Shown piece by piece: positions 52,882-61,604 of a DNA stretch of 64,000 nucleotides; the first letter of the stretch is position 1, and each line of letters begins with the position of its first letter. The translations under genes were made by a program, and so were the position numbers. Under the pieces are notes generated by a model. That model was not told where the DNA came from, searched no databases, and worked only from the letters and a program-made list of their open reading frames with translations. Source of the stretch: Candidatus Planktophila vernalis. GTDB lineage: Bacteria; Actinomycetota; Actinomycetes; Nanopelagicales; Nanopelagicaceae. The stretch lies in NCBI RefSeq assembly GCF_002288185.1, contig NZ_CP016776.1, positions 1,300,005 to 1,364,004 of the forward strand. The letters run 5' to 3'.

Positions 52882-53993
52882 GAAAACTTATAGGTTCACT
52901 ACTTACCGCATTCTTCTTACTTGCACCGCTTTCACCTGTCCAAGCAGATTCGACAGTAGTTCGAATCGTTAGCCCGGCGCATCAAACCTTTACTGGTGAA
53001 TTTAGAAATGATGATTTGGCACAAGAGTTAACACCATCAGGAAGATTAGGCCAATTGGTATATGTCTCGGCTTCACGTTCTAAAATTTGGGTTATCGATC
53101 CAGCTCTAATCGATGAAGTTGTTGCGATGACTGGTCAATACAAGTTAGCAACTGATGCCGAGCCTCTTGGTTCCAAAATTGCTGTTGATTGGCTAACTCA
53201 GTTACAGAAAGTATCTAGAGCAAATGAAGTTGTTGCACTTGCATATGGAAATCCTGATGTTGCTCTTGCTACTTCTTTAGCACCAAGTGAATTAAAGATG
53301 TATTACACATTTGGAAAATCACAGTTGCAGGTTGCGTTGGGACGTATTGTGCGCAGTGAGCCAGATGGTGGCTGGAGCACAGGTAAATCAAAGCTCACCC
53401 CGGTGTTAAAAAAGAACTACAGCGATAGCCGTAAGGCCCTGACGCGCTTATCGCGCGCTGTTGAAGATCCAGAATTGATGTTGATGCGAGCCCAATTAAG
53501 TCGTCTTTTATCGCCATCGTTAGATAAAGATTCACGTGACTATTTCTCATACAGCGCAAAGGTTGCTGTTGATGCCCAAGTTCGAAAGTTACGTATCAAT
53601 CCAGGTAAATATCAAGTGACAACTGAATCAGCAAAACTGCCAGTAACAGTAATTAATGAGTTTGCAGTTGATGTCATGGTCAATATTGAAATGACGCCAA
53701 TGAATACAAGAGTGGTTGTTGAGAACTTTGCTGGTGTCGTTGTGCCGGCTAACTCCAAAAAGCAGTTAGAGCTCACCCTGGGTGTCATCGCACCAGGGGA
53801 GACTACAATTTTTGCCCAAATCACCGATGCTACGAGTGTGGATGTCGTGCCGGCATCTATTCTTCAGATTAATTCAACAGTTATTGATAAACGTGTGACA
53901 TGGTTTACCACGGGAGCAGCCATCCTGCTCCTACTTGCAGCTGTTGCTCAAAGTGTTCGCCGAGTGAGAAAGGGGCGCAAAGATGAAATCTAA
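52878..53993 (+). CDS. Secreted, membrane-anchored protein (DUF6049-like position)
   Basis: A 371-residue protein with signal peptide MRKLIGSLLTAFFLLAPLSPVQA and a C-terminal helix (about 345-362, TTGAAILLLLAAVAQSV) followed by a basic tail, so most of it faces outside. The last extracellular third looks like a beta-sandwich domain. Its place between the nudix gene and murJ is that of Rv3909/DUF6049 proteins, which are roughly twice as long. The function is unknown, but cell-wall related by context. It overlaps murJ by 11 bp. Confidence 0.7.
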   Translation: MRKLIGSLLTAFFLLAPLSPVQADSTVVRIVSPAHQTFTGEFRNDDLAQELTPSGRLGQLVYVSASRSKIWVIDPALIDEVVAMTGQYKLATDAEPLGSKIAVDWLTQLQKVSRANEVVALAYGNPDVALATSLAPSELKMYYTFGKSQLQVALGRIVRSEPDGGWSTGKSKLTPVLKKNYSDSRKALTRLSRAVEDPELMLMRAQLSRLLSPSLDKDSRDYFSYSAKVAVDAQVRKLRINPGKYQVTTESAKLPVTVINEFAVDVMVNIEMTPMNTRVVVENFAGVVVPANSKKQLELTLGVIAPGETTIFAQITDATSVDVVPASILQINSTVIDKRVTWFTTGAAILLLLAAVAQSVRRVRKGRKDEI

Positions 53994-55620
53994 TGAACTC
54001 TTCCGCGCCTCAGGAATCATGGCACTTGGCACAATCATCTCTCGCATTACAGGATTTATTCGCGGCATCTTAATTGTTGCTGTTCTTGGTACAGCGTTGC
54101 TTGCAGATACTTACAACGTTGCTAACACCATGCCTAATATTTTGTATAACTTACTTGTTGGCGGTGCGTTAACTGCAATCTTCATCCCACAACTAGTGCG
54201 CTCATTTGATCATGAAGATGGCGGAGATGGTTTTGCTTCACGCTTAATTACAACAATTTCAATTATTTTATTTGTTCTAGTTGCTGTTGGAATGTATTTT
54301 GCGCCTGCTCTAGTTCGTCTTTATGCACCAGAGTTCTTCACAACAGGCTTTGAAACCGAAAAAGAGATTGCAATTGCATTTACTCGCTATTGCTTGCCTC
54401 AGATCTTCTTCCTAGGCCTATTCACGATGCTGGGACAAGTAGCAAATGCCCGTGGTTCCTTTGCCCCACTCATGTGGGCACCAATAGCCAATAACATCGT
54501 TGGAATAGTCTTATTTGGCGCCTTCCTTATCTTTGCACCCTCAGTAAGCATCGCCAACATTTCAAATATCCAAGTGCAGATCTTGGGATGGGGAACTACG
54601 TTGAGTGTGGTTGTCCAGGCGATGGTTTTGGTTCCAGTGATTAAGAGACTCGGAATAAAGCTGCGCCCACAGTGGGGCGTAAAGGGACTTGGTAAATCAT
54701 TTGGTCTAGCTGGCTGGACTTTGATTTATGTTTTGATCTCACAGCTTGGCTATTTAGTAACAGTTAACGTTGCTACAAGTGCTGCTGTGCGAAGTGCACA
54801 AGAGGGAATAGAGCGTGGTGTTGGATACACGCCTTATACATTTGCTTACTACGTCATGTTGTTGCCGTATTCAATCGTGACAATCTCGATCATCACAGCC
54901 ATCTTGCCTCACATTTCGCGACTTGCCTTAGAGAAGAAAGCTGAAGAAGTACGTGAGCAATTAGTTAGAGCAATTCGACTTGTTGGTGTTATTACGATTC
55001 CAAGTGCAGTTGCATTCTTACTATTCGGCCCACTTATTACTTCAGTTCTCTTTATTGGAATTCCATTAGAAGACTCTAGATATATCGGTTATGTCTTATC
55101 TGCATTGAGTTTTGGTCTAGTTGCATTTTCTATTAATTTGATTCTTATTCGTGGCTTTAATGCCTTTGAAGATACTCGCACACAAGTAATTTCAATATTG
55201 ATTATTAACATTATTGCTGTTGGACTTTCATACCTTTCACTTGCCACACTTCGCAACCAGTGGGTGACAATAGGTTTAGGTGCAGCGTTCTCAATCTCAT
55301 ATTTGCTTGGTTTGTTAGTTACTTTGTCGCTACTCAAAAAACACACGGGGAAGATTTCTTTGAAAGATTTCGGTGGCCAACACCTTCGTCTCTTTGGTGC
55401 CTCCTTTGGTGTGATGTTGCCTCTCTTCGCGCTAACGCAATATCTAGATTGGGTTGGCGTTGAAATGAGCCAAATAGCTAGAATAGGAGAGTTAGCAGTT
55501 GTTATGGCTGCGGCTTTTATTGGTTATTTGATTGCAGGTAAAGCCGCTGGTGTTGAAGAAATCACAATGATTAGACATCTAAAGAACTCTGTTTTGCGAC
55601 GTCCTGGCGCAGCGGAATAA
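53983..55620 (+). CDS. murJ: Lipid II flippase MurJ (MviN)
   Basis: A 545-residue MOP-superfamily flippase with about 14 helices. SGIMALGTIISRITGFIRGILI is the N-terminal signature, with the conserved Arg residues, and QIFFLGLFTMLGQVANARGSFAPLMWAPI is typical. It flips lipid II across the membrane. It ends after helix 14 and lacks the C-terminal pseudokinase and extracellular domain of mycobacterial MviN (Rv3910). AAAGGGG precedes ATG. Confidence 0.95.
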   Translation: MKSNELFRASGIMALGTIISRITGFIRGILIVAVLGTALLADTYNVANTMPNILYNLLVGGALTAIFIPQLVRSFDHEDGGDGFASRLITTISIILFVLVAVGMYFAPALVRLYAPEFFTTGFETEKEIAIAFTRYCLPQIFFLGLFTMLGQVANARGSFAPLMWAPIANNIVGIVLFGAFLIFAPSVSIANISNIQVQILGWGTTLSVVVQAMVLVPVIKRLGIKLRPQWGVKGLGKSFGLAGWTLIYVLISQLGYLVTVNVATSAAVRSAQEGIERGVGYTPYTFAYYVMLLPYSIVTISIITAILPHISRLALEKKAEEVREQLVRAIRLVGVITIPSAVAFLLFGPLITSVLFIGIPLEDSRYIGYVLSALSFGLVAFSINLILIRGFNAFEDTRTQVISILIINIIAVGLSYLSLATLRNQWVTIGLGAAFSISYLLGLLVTLSLLKKHTGKISLKDFGGQHLRLFGASFGVMLPLFALTQYLDWVGVEMSQIARIGELAVVMAAAFIGYLIAGKAAGVEEITMIRHLKNSVLRRPGAAE

Positions 55621-55652
55621 AGAAGATAAGTTACGGGTTATAGGGAGCAGAT

Positions 55653-56582
55653 ATGAGTGAAGTTAGAGATGTTGTAATTGTTGGATCAGGCCCAGCTGGA
55701 TACACAGCTGCCATTTACGCATCTCGCGCACAGTTAAACCCAATAATTTATGAGGGTTCAGTAACTGCAGGCGGTGCACTCATGAACACAACTGAAGTTG
55801 AAAACTTTCCTGGATTTATTGATGGTGTGATGGGTCCAGATTTAATGGACAGCATGCGAAAGCAAGCAAAGCGCTTTGGCACAGAGTTGATCACTGATGA
55901 CATTGTTGAAATGGATTTATCGGGTGAGATCAAGATTTTGAAAGATGGTTCAGGCAATACCGTTAAAGCAAAGTCAGTAATTCTTGCAACAGGTAGTGCA
56001 TATCGCGAAATTGGTTTAGTAAATGAAAAGCGTTTATCTGGTCACGGTGTTTCTTGGTGTGCTACGTGTGATGGTTTCTTCTTCCGCGGACAAACTATTG
56101 CAGTTGTTGGCGGAGGAGACTCAGCAGTTGAAGAAGCAACATTCTTAACTCGTTTTGCTGAGAAAGTTATTTTGATTCACCGTCGAGATTCATTGCGCGC
56201 ATCAAAGATCATGGCAGAGCGTGCCGCTAATAATCCTAAAATTGAATTCCTGTGGAACTCTGAAGTTATTGATGTTCTTGGTGCTGACAAAGTTTCTGGT
56301 CTAAAGATTAAAAACACAGTTGATGGATCTGAATCAACATTAGATGTCACTGGTTTATTTGTTGCTATTGGACATATTCCACGCAGTGAGTTAATTATTG
56401 GCCAAATCGATCTAGATTCAGAAGGCTATGTAAAGGTGGAAGATCGATCCACTAGAACAAATATCAAGGGCGTCTTTGCATGCGGTGACTTGGTCGACCA
56501 CACCTATCGCCAGGCAATCACAGCAGCTGGTTCTGGCTGCGCCGCAGCGCTAGATGCTGAAAGATTTCTCTCAGGACACTAA
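55653..56582 (+). CDS. trxB: Thioredoxin reductase
   Basis: A 309-residue NADPH-dependent flavoenzyme: [20 protein letters not shown] (FAD), the redox pair [10 protein letters not shown] (CxxC), [13 protein letters not shown] (NADPH) and [22 protein letters not shown]. It reduces the thioredoxin encoded 37 nt downstream. AGGGAG precedes ATG. No sigM-like gene lies between murJ and trxB, unlike in Mycobacterium. Confidence 0.97.
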   Translation: MSEVRDVVIVGSGPAGYTAAIYASRAQLNPIIYEGSVTAGGALMNTTEVENFPGFIDGVMGPDLMDSMRKQAKRFGTELITDDIVEMDLSGEIKILKDGSGNTVKAKSVILATGSAYREIGLVNEKRLSGHGVSWCATCDGFFFRGQTIAVVGGGDSAVEEATFLTRFAEKVILIHRRDSLRASKIMAERAANNPKIEFLWNSEVIDVLGADKVSGLKIKNTVDGSESTLDVTGLFVAIGHIPRSELIIGQIDLDSEGYVKVEDRSTRTNIKGVFACGDLVDHTYRQAITAAGSGCAAALDAERFLSGH

Positions 56583-56619
56583 AGTTCTCAACCTAAACAC
56601 ACACATCAAGGAGTAATAA

Positions 56620-56943
56620 ATGGCCACGAGCAAAGTAACTACAGCAACATTTGATGCTGAGGTTTTAAAGAGCAGCACGCCTGTATTGGTGGATTTCTGG
56701 GCGGAATGGTGTGGCCCATGCCGTGCTGTGGGACCAATTCTTGAAGAGATTTCAGATGAATATGGTTCAAAGCTAAAGATCGTAAAGCTCAACACTGATG
56801 AAGAGTCAGCAATTGCGATTAAGTATGGAATTTCATCGATTCCAACTATGAACGTCTTTGTTAACGGCGAAATTGTGAAGACAATTGTTGGAGCTAAGCC
56901 AAAGCCTGCAATGTTGAAGGAACTTGAAAGCTTTCTCGCCTAA
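56620..56943 (+). CDS. trxA: Thioredoxin
   Basis: A 107-residue thioredoxin with VDFWAEWCGPCRAVGPIL (CGPC active site near residue 32), SIPTMNVFVNGE (cis-Pro) and a standard C-terminal helix. It reduces protein disulfides in the cytosol. AAGGAG lies seven nucleotides before ATG. It is followed by the cwlM-like gene after 5 bp. Confidence 0.97.
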   Translation: MATSKVTTATFDAEVLKSSTPVLVDFWAEWCGPCRAVGPILEEISDEYGSKLKIVKLNTDEESAIAIKYGISSIPTMNVFVNGEIVKTIVGAKPKPAMLKELESFLA

Positions 56944-56948
56944 ATAAA

Positions 56949-57941
56949 ATGCCAGAGCTTTCTGAATCCGAGATTCGATCTTTTCAACAAGCCCGTGGCT
57001 TAAGCGTCACGGGTCTTGTTGATGAGGTCACTGCTCGCGCACTTGAAGAAGCGCAGTGGAAACTGGGAGATAGATCGCTCAATCTGCAAGAGCCACCATT
57101 AATGCGTGGTGATGATGTTGCTGCATTGCAATCGAGATTGACTGAAATGGGTTTTGATTGCGGGCGAGTGGATGGAATTTATGGTCCCCGCACCGAATTA
57201 GCTGTTAAAGATTTTCAGAAATCTGTTGGTGCAACCGCTGATGGTAAATGTGGTCCTGCAACAATCATTGCTCTTATTCGTTTAACCAAAATTGTTTCTG
57301 GTGGTGCGCCATCTATTTTGCGTGAGAGTGCAAATCAAAAGAACCGCGGACCAGCACTTGCTAATAAAACAATAGTTTTAAACCCAGATGGTGATGATCC
57401 ACTTGTTTATGATGTTGCAGTTCGTACAGAAGGTCGTTTGCTTGCACTCGGTGCTTCTGTTTTCTTAACTCGTGGTGCAACTAATAATCCCAGTGAAAAA
57501 GAACGTATAGCTTTCACAAATAACAGCAACGCTGATTTGATGATTTCACTTCATGAAGATAGTTATAAGAATGAAAACGCGCATGGTGCTGCAACTTACT
57601 TTTATGGCAGTGAAGCACATGGCGTGCACTCAATTGTTGGAGAACGATTTGCTTCACTAGTTCAGCGCGAGATATGTGCTCGCACAGATTTTGCTAACTG
57701 CCGCACACATGCCATGACATGGGATTTATTGCGCTTAACTAAAGCACCAGCAGTTCGTATTGATTTGGGTTATAAAACTAATCCTGGCGATATTGGCCGT
57801 ATGTCCCGACCAGATTTTCGTGATGTGATTGCAGAAGCCCTTGTTATTGCAATTCAGCGCCTCTATTTAGCTGCTGAAGATGATGCAAAAACAGGAACTC
57901 TGCGTATTTCTGATCTGCGCAAAGCCGGTATCCGTCGCTAA
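56949..57941 (+). CDS. cwlM: CwlM-like protein: peptidoglycan-binding repeats plus degenerate amidase domain
   Basis: A 330-residue protein without signal peptide or membrane helix. Two peptidoglycan-binding-1 repeats come first (about 1-40 and 50-110; VDGIYGPRTELAVKDFQ), then an Amidase_3 fold (about 140-310). The amidase zinc site is broken: TIVLNPDGDDP replaces the usual DPGHGG (no His), although E161 and H202 (MISLHED) remain, and the catalytic Glu appears as D272 (VRIDLGYKTN). By position it equals mycobacterial CwlM (Rv3915), a cytosolic regulator of MurA controlled by PknB. A regulatory, non-catalytic role is likely. Confidence 0.82.
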   Translation: MPELSESEIRSFQQARGLSVTGLVDEVTARALEEAQWKLGDRSLNLQEPPLMRGDDVAALQSRLTEMGFDCGRVDGIYGPRTELAVKDFQKSVGATADGKCGPATIIALIRLTKIVSGGAPSILRESANQKNRGPALANKTIVLNPDGDDPLVYDVAVRTEGRLLALGASVFLTRGATNNPSEKERIAFTNNSNADLMISLHEDSYKNENAHGAATYFYGSEAHGVHSIVGERFASLVQREICARTDFANCRTHAMTWDLLRLTKAPAVRIDLGYKTNPGDIGRMSRPDFRDVIAEALVIAIQRLYLAAEDDAKTGTLRISDLRKAGIRR

Positions 57942-57982
57942 TAAGTGCTCGGCTACGTGCCGGCATATGGGAGACTTAAGCC

Positions 57983-59245
57983 ATGTCTGAAGTAACGCCA
58001 CGTTTTGCAACCGGAGCGCCTCAAAATCTAGAGGAGCGCTTTGCTGGGCGTGCTGCGCATATGCAACCAAGTGAGATTCGCTCACTCTTTGCTGTTGCAT
58101 CTAGACCTGAAATTGTTTCTCTTGCTGGTGGAATGCCAAATCTTTCAGCACTTCCAATGGGAATGATGGCTGATGTTGTTCAAAAACTTATTTTAAATAA
58201 CGGCCAAGAGGCTTTGCAGTATGGAAGCGGACAAGGACATCCAAAACTTCGCGAACAAATCTGTGAAGTGATGGCGCTAGAAGGAATTCGCGCTAATCCT
58301 GATGATGTTTTAGTAACAACGGGTTCCCAGCAAGCTTTAGATTTAATTTCACGTATCTTTATTGATCCAGGCGATGTTGTTCTAGCTGAAGCACCTTCAT
58401 ACGTTGGAGCACTTGGTACTTTCCATCAATATGAAGCCAAGGTTGTTCACGTTGAAACCGATGATTTGGGATTAGTTCCAGATGGTTTACGTGCTGCGAT
58501 TAAGAGCGTTAGAGCATCAGGGCGTCGAATTAAGTTCCTCTACACAATCCCGAACTATCAAAACCCTTCAGGAGTTCTACTGCCTGCAGATCGCCGTACT
58601 GAAATCTTAAATATCTGCCGCACAGAAGGCATCTTTGTTGTGGAAGATAACCCTTATGGCCTGCTTGGCTTTGATAAGCCTTCGCCAAACGCTATGCGCG
58701 CTGAGGATTCAGAGAATGTTATTTATTTAGGCTCTTTTTCAAAGACGATTGCTCCCGGAATGCGCGTGGGTTGGGCGCTGGTGCCACCATCTCTTAAAGA
58801 GAAGTTAATTATTGCCAGTGAATCCTCAATCTTGTGTCCTTCAAATTTTTCACAGTTAACAATCTCTAGTTACTTAGCAGATCAACCATGGCGCGATCAG
58901 ATCGCATCATTTTGCGATCTTTATAAGGTGCGTCGCGATGCAATGCTTGAATCATTAGATGAGCACTTTCCTGTAACAGCTAAATGGACAAAGCCTGGCG
59001 GTGGTTTTTACGTCTGGGTTACTTTGCCTGAAGAAATCGATACTAAAGCGCTCATGCCAAAGGCGATTGTTGCCAAGGTTGCCTATGTTCCCGGTACAGC
59101 GTTCTACGCAGATGGTTTTGGTTCTTGGTCAATGCGTTTGTCATATTGCTACCCAACACCAGAGCGCATCCGTGAAGGCGTGAAAGCTTTGGGTGGAGTA
59201 ATTAAGACTGAGATGGCTCGCCGCGGCGGAAACCAACTTAATTAA
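57983..59245 (+). CDS. PLP-dependent class I/II aminotransferase
   Basis: A 420-residue fold-type I aminotransferase of the MocR/LysN-like group. Motifs: YGSGQGHPKLREQI, TTGSQQALDLISRIFIDPGD, YTIPNYQNPSG, VVEDNPYG and the lysine motif GSFSKTIAPGMRVGW. Substrates of this group include 2-aminoadipate and branched-chain or aromatic amino acids; this one is unassigned. A GGGAGA site lies about eight nucleotides before ATG. It converges on parB, and the two stops interlock in TTAATTAA. Confidence 0.85.
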   Translation: MSEVTPRFATGAPQNLEERFAGRAAHMQPSEIRSLFAVASRPEIVSLAGGMPNLSALPMGMMADVVQKLILNNGQEALQYGSGQGHPKLREQICEVMALEGIRANPDDVLVTTGSQQALDLISRIFIDPGDVVLAEAPSYVGALGTFHQYEAKVVHVETDDLGLVPDGLRAAIKSVRASGRRIKFLYTIPNYQNPSGVLLPADRRTEILNICRTEGIFVVEDNPYGLLGFDKPSPNAMRAEDSENVIYLGSFSKTIAPGMRVGWALVPPSLKEKLIIASESSILCPSNFSQLTISSYLADQPWRDQIASFCDLYKVRRDAMLESLDEHFPVTAKWTKPGGGFYVWVTLPEEIDTKALMPKAIVAKVAYVPGTAFYADGFGSWSMRLSYCYPTPERIREGVKALGGVIKTEMARRGGNQLN

Positions 59246-60105
59246 TTATTAATTGCCTTAGCAATTCGCTTTAAATCCTCAGCTCCAGCAAATTCAATAA
59301 CAATTGTTCCCTTTTTCATGCTGCCTTGAATGGAAACTCGTGTGTCTAGTGAATCTCCCATGGTGTCAGCAATTTCTTGAAGTTCAGGGCTTGCAGACTT
59401 TGTTGCCTTTAACTTCTTTGCACCTTTTCGCTTAGGAGCCCCAGTTGAAATGATTTCCTCAGTTGCACGCACGCTCAAACCTTCAGCGACAATTCGCGCC
59501 GCTAGTTTTTCAATCTCACTTGAATCACTAAGACCCAAAAGTGCGCGAGCATGTCCAGCGCTAAGTGCACCGGTAATAAGTTTTTGTTGAACTACAGTTG
59601 GCAAGTTCATTAAACGAATGGTGTTTGAAATTAACGGGCGTGATCGTCCGAGCTTTGCGGCAAGCTCATCATGTGTGCAGTTAAAGTCTGTAAGAAGTTG
59701 TGAATAGGCCGCTGCTTCTTCAAGTGAGTTAAGTTGGCTGCGATGGATGTTTTCGATCAACGCCTCGCGCAAAAGTTCATTATCTGGAGTTTGGCGAATA
59801 ATTACCGGAATTGTTTTTAATCCAGCAGCTTTAGCTGCGCGGAATCTGCGCTCTCCCATAATAAGTTCATAAGAACCATCTTGTTTCTGTCGAACAACAG
59901 GTGGTTGCAAGATGCCGATCTCTTTAATAGATGCGGTTAATTCATTGAGTGCATCAACATCAAAGTGTTGACGTGGTTGACGTGGGTTAGGAGATATCAG
60001 ATTGACATCAATTTCATTTTGAGTTGCAACTTCTTGCCCAGCAACAGTTAATGATGTTGGAATCAATGCATCTAGGTTTGTTCCGAGTCCTCCACGACGT
60101 GCCAT
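59242..60105 (-). CDS. parB: Chromosome-partitioning protein ParB
   Basis: A 287-residue ParB: RRGGLGTNLDALIP, the CTPase/nuclease-like domain with LISPNPRQPR and IMGERRFRAAKAAG, the helix-turn-helix THDELAAKLGRSRPLISNTIRLMNLP and a C-terminal dimerisation domain. It loads on parS and organises the origin. It overlaps parA by 1 bp. parS sites are at 60996-61011 and 61584-61599. Confidence 0.97.
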   Translation of the reverse strand: MARRGGLGTNLDALIPTSLTVAGQEVATQNEIDVNLISPNPRQPRQHFDVDALNELTASIKEIGILQPPVVRQKQDGSYELIMGERRFRAAKAAGLKTIPVIIRQTPDNELLREALIENIHRSQLNSLEEAAAYSQLLTDFNCTHDELAAKLGRSRPLISNTIRLMNLPTVVQQKLITGALSAGHARALLGLSDSSEIEKLAARIVAEGLSVRATEEIISTGAPKRKGAKKLKATKSASPELQEIADTMGDSLDTRVSIQGSMKKGTIVIEFAGAEDLKRIAKAINN

Positions 60106-61016
60106 TATGCAATCTCACCTTCGCGCTTGTAATTAATTGAAACAACATTTGAATCAAAAGGTTTGCCGCGCTCTGCTAATTCACGGGCAATTGACATATA
60201 GGCAATGGCACCTGGTGAAGATGCGTCATATGTCATAACTGTTTGATTAAATCCTGGTGCCTCTGAAACTCTCACAGCACGTGGAATAGGAATATCAATT
60301 AATTCATTTGGATAGTGTTTGCGAATCTCATCTGCAACATCATTAGCAAGTCTCGTTCTGCCATCAAACATTGTTAAAACAAATGTTGAAAGTTTAAGTG
60401 ATGAGTTCAAACGCTTCTTAACTAATTCATATGTCTTTAATAGTTGTGATAAACCTTCAAGTGCGTAGTATTCACATTGAATAGGAATTAACATTTCTTT
60501 TGCAGCTGTTAGCGCGTTAATTGTTAACAGACCAAGTGATGGTGGACAATCAATAAAAATATAATCAAGTGGCTCTCCTGCTGCAATGCGTTGTGTTGCT
60601 AACTCATCAATGGCATCTTTTAATCGCATCTCACGTGCAACCATTGGAACTAATTCAATCTCTGCTTGTGCAAGTGAAGTATTTGATGAAACACATTCAA
60701 GTGAAGGAAAACCTTTAACTTTTTGTATTGCTTGCGACATTGTTAAATCGCCCATGAGAACTTCATAAATTCCGGCGTTTTCTAGGTGCTCTACCCCCAG
60801 GGCAGTTGAGGCATTTCCTTGAGGATCTAGATCAATAACTGCCACCCGAAGGCCGCCCATGGAAAGGGCTGCAGCTAGGTTGACTGTGGTGGTGGTTTTG
60901 CCGACCCCACCCTTTTGATTAGCTACCGTGATGATTCGAAGGGAGGCTGGTTTTGCCATCGCCTCCTTGAGTCGGCGAACGCCAATAACCTTCTTTGTTT
61001 CACGTGAATCAGTCAC
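60105..61016 (-). CDS. parA: Chromosome-partitioning ATPase ParA (Soj)
   Basis: A 303-residue deviant-Walker ATPase: TVANQKGGVGKTTTTVNLAAAL (P-loop; only the core is quoted), VAVIDLDPQGNASTALG and IFIDCPPSLGLLTINAL. I keep the GTG at 61016 as start; the first codons encode TDSRET, which is a parS site. An ATG at 60959 has AAGGAGG only two nucleotides away and is less likely. ParA moves ParB-bound origins. It follows rsmG by 9 nt. Confidence 0.96.
   Translation of the reverse strand: MTDSRETKKVIGVRRLKEAMAKPASLRIITVANQKGGVGKTTTTVNLAAALSMGGLRVAVIDLDPQGNASTALGVEHLENAGIYEVLMGDLTMSQAIQKVKGFPSLECVSSNTSLAQAEIELVPMVAREMRLKDAIDELATQRIAAGEPLDYIFIDCPPSLGLLTINALTAAKEMLIPIQCEYYALEGLSQLLKTYELVKKRLNSSLKLSTFVLTMFDGRTRLANDVADEIRKHYPNELIDIPIPRAVRVSEAPGFNQTVMTYDASSPGAIAYMSIARELAERGKPFDSNVVSINYKREGEIA
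60996..61011. other. parS site in the parA start
   Basis: TGTTTCACGTGAATCA differs from the parS consensus TGTTTCACGTGAAACA at one position. It lies in codons 2-7 of parA and so encodes the SRET of its N-terminus. Confidence 0.85.
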
Positions 61017-61025
61017 GTGGGCTAG

Positions 61026-61604
61026 TTAAGCACCTTTGCGCACTTCTACTATGCGTCCAAGCTCAATGCCGTCAAGATTTACCTCGTGGAGCATGGCTTT
61101 TGGCACAGATTTCATCTCTTCTTCGGCAGATTTACCCTTAATGGCCATCAGTGAGCCGTTGGTCTTTAAAAGGTGCCAGCTCATTTTCTTCAACTTCTCT
61201 AACGGGGCCACTGCCCTAGCTGTTACATAGTGGGCAGTTGTGCGCACATCCTGGGCCTGGCCACGGATAACCTCAATATCAAGGCCTGCCACTGCCTCTT
61301 TAAGGAACTCAACTCTGCGCTCAAGGGGCTCAATGAGAGTGACTTTGAGATCTGGACGGGCCAGAGCGATAACGATTCCAGGCAGACCTGCCCCTGAACC
61401 GATATCAAAGACTATGGAGCCCTCTTTGAGCAGGGAGGTTACGGGCAGGCAGTTAAAGATGTGGCGATCCCAGATCTTGTCAGCTTCCCGGGGGCCGATT
61501 AATCCACGCTCAATTCCAGCGCTTTCAAGGAAAGCGGCATAGGCGTGAACCCGATCGATATCAGGGAAATATCGCTCGATCAGGGTTTCACGTGAAACCT
61601 GCAT
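61026..61604 (-). CDS. rsmG: 16S rRNA (guanine527-N7) methyltransferase
   Basis: A 192-residue RsmG (GidB): ERGLIGPREADKIWDRHIFNCLPV, the SAM motif VFDIGSGAGLPGIVIAL and VTARAVAPLEKL. It methylates G527 of 16S rRNA. The first codons (MQVSRETL) contain a perfect-palindrome parS. It begins one base after the jag stop. Confidence 0.96.
   Translation of the reverse strand: MQVSRETLIERYFPDIDRVHAYAAFLESAGIERGLIGPREADKIWDRHIFNCLPVTSLLKEGSIVFDIGSGAGLPGIVIALARPDLKVTLIEPLERRVEFLKEAVAGLDIEVIRGQAQDVRTTAHYVTARAVAPLEKLKKMSWHLLKTNGSLMAIKGKSAEEEMKSVPKAMLHEVNLDGIELGRIVEVRKGA
61584..61599. other. parS site in the rsmG start
   Basis: GGTTTCACGTGAAACC is a perfect 16-bp palindrome matching the inner 14 bases of the parS consensus. 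It lies in codons 2-7 of rsmG and encodes VSRET. Confidence 0.9.

Noticed and set aside
52950..52975. TTCGAATC motif as a tRNA T-loop
   Set aside because: It lies inside a coding region, with no acceptor or anticodon stem around it.
53531..53546. CACGTG-containing sequence in the DUF6049-position gene as a third parS
   Set aside because: Only the central CACGTG and a few flanking bases match; the right arm fails.
60957..60959. Internal ATG of parA behind AAGGAGG
   Set aside because: The spacer is only two nucleotides, and the longer start gives the SRET/parS N-terminus common in Actinobacteria.
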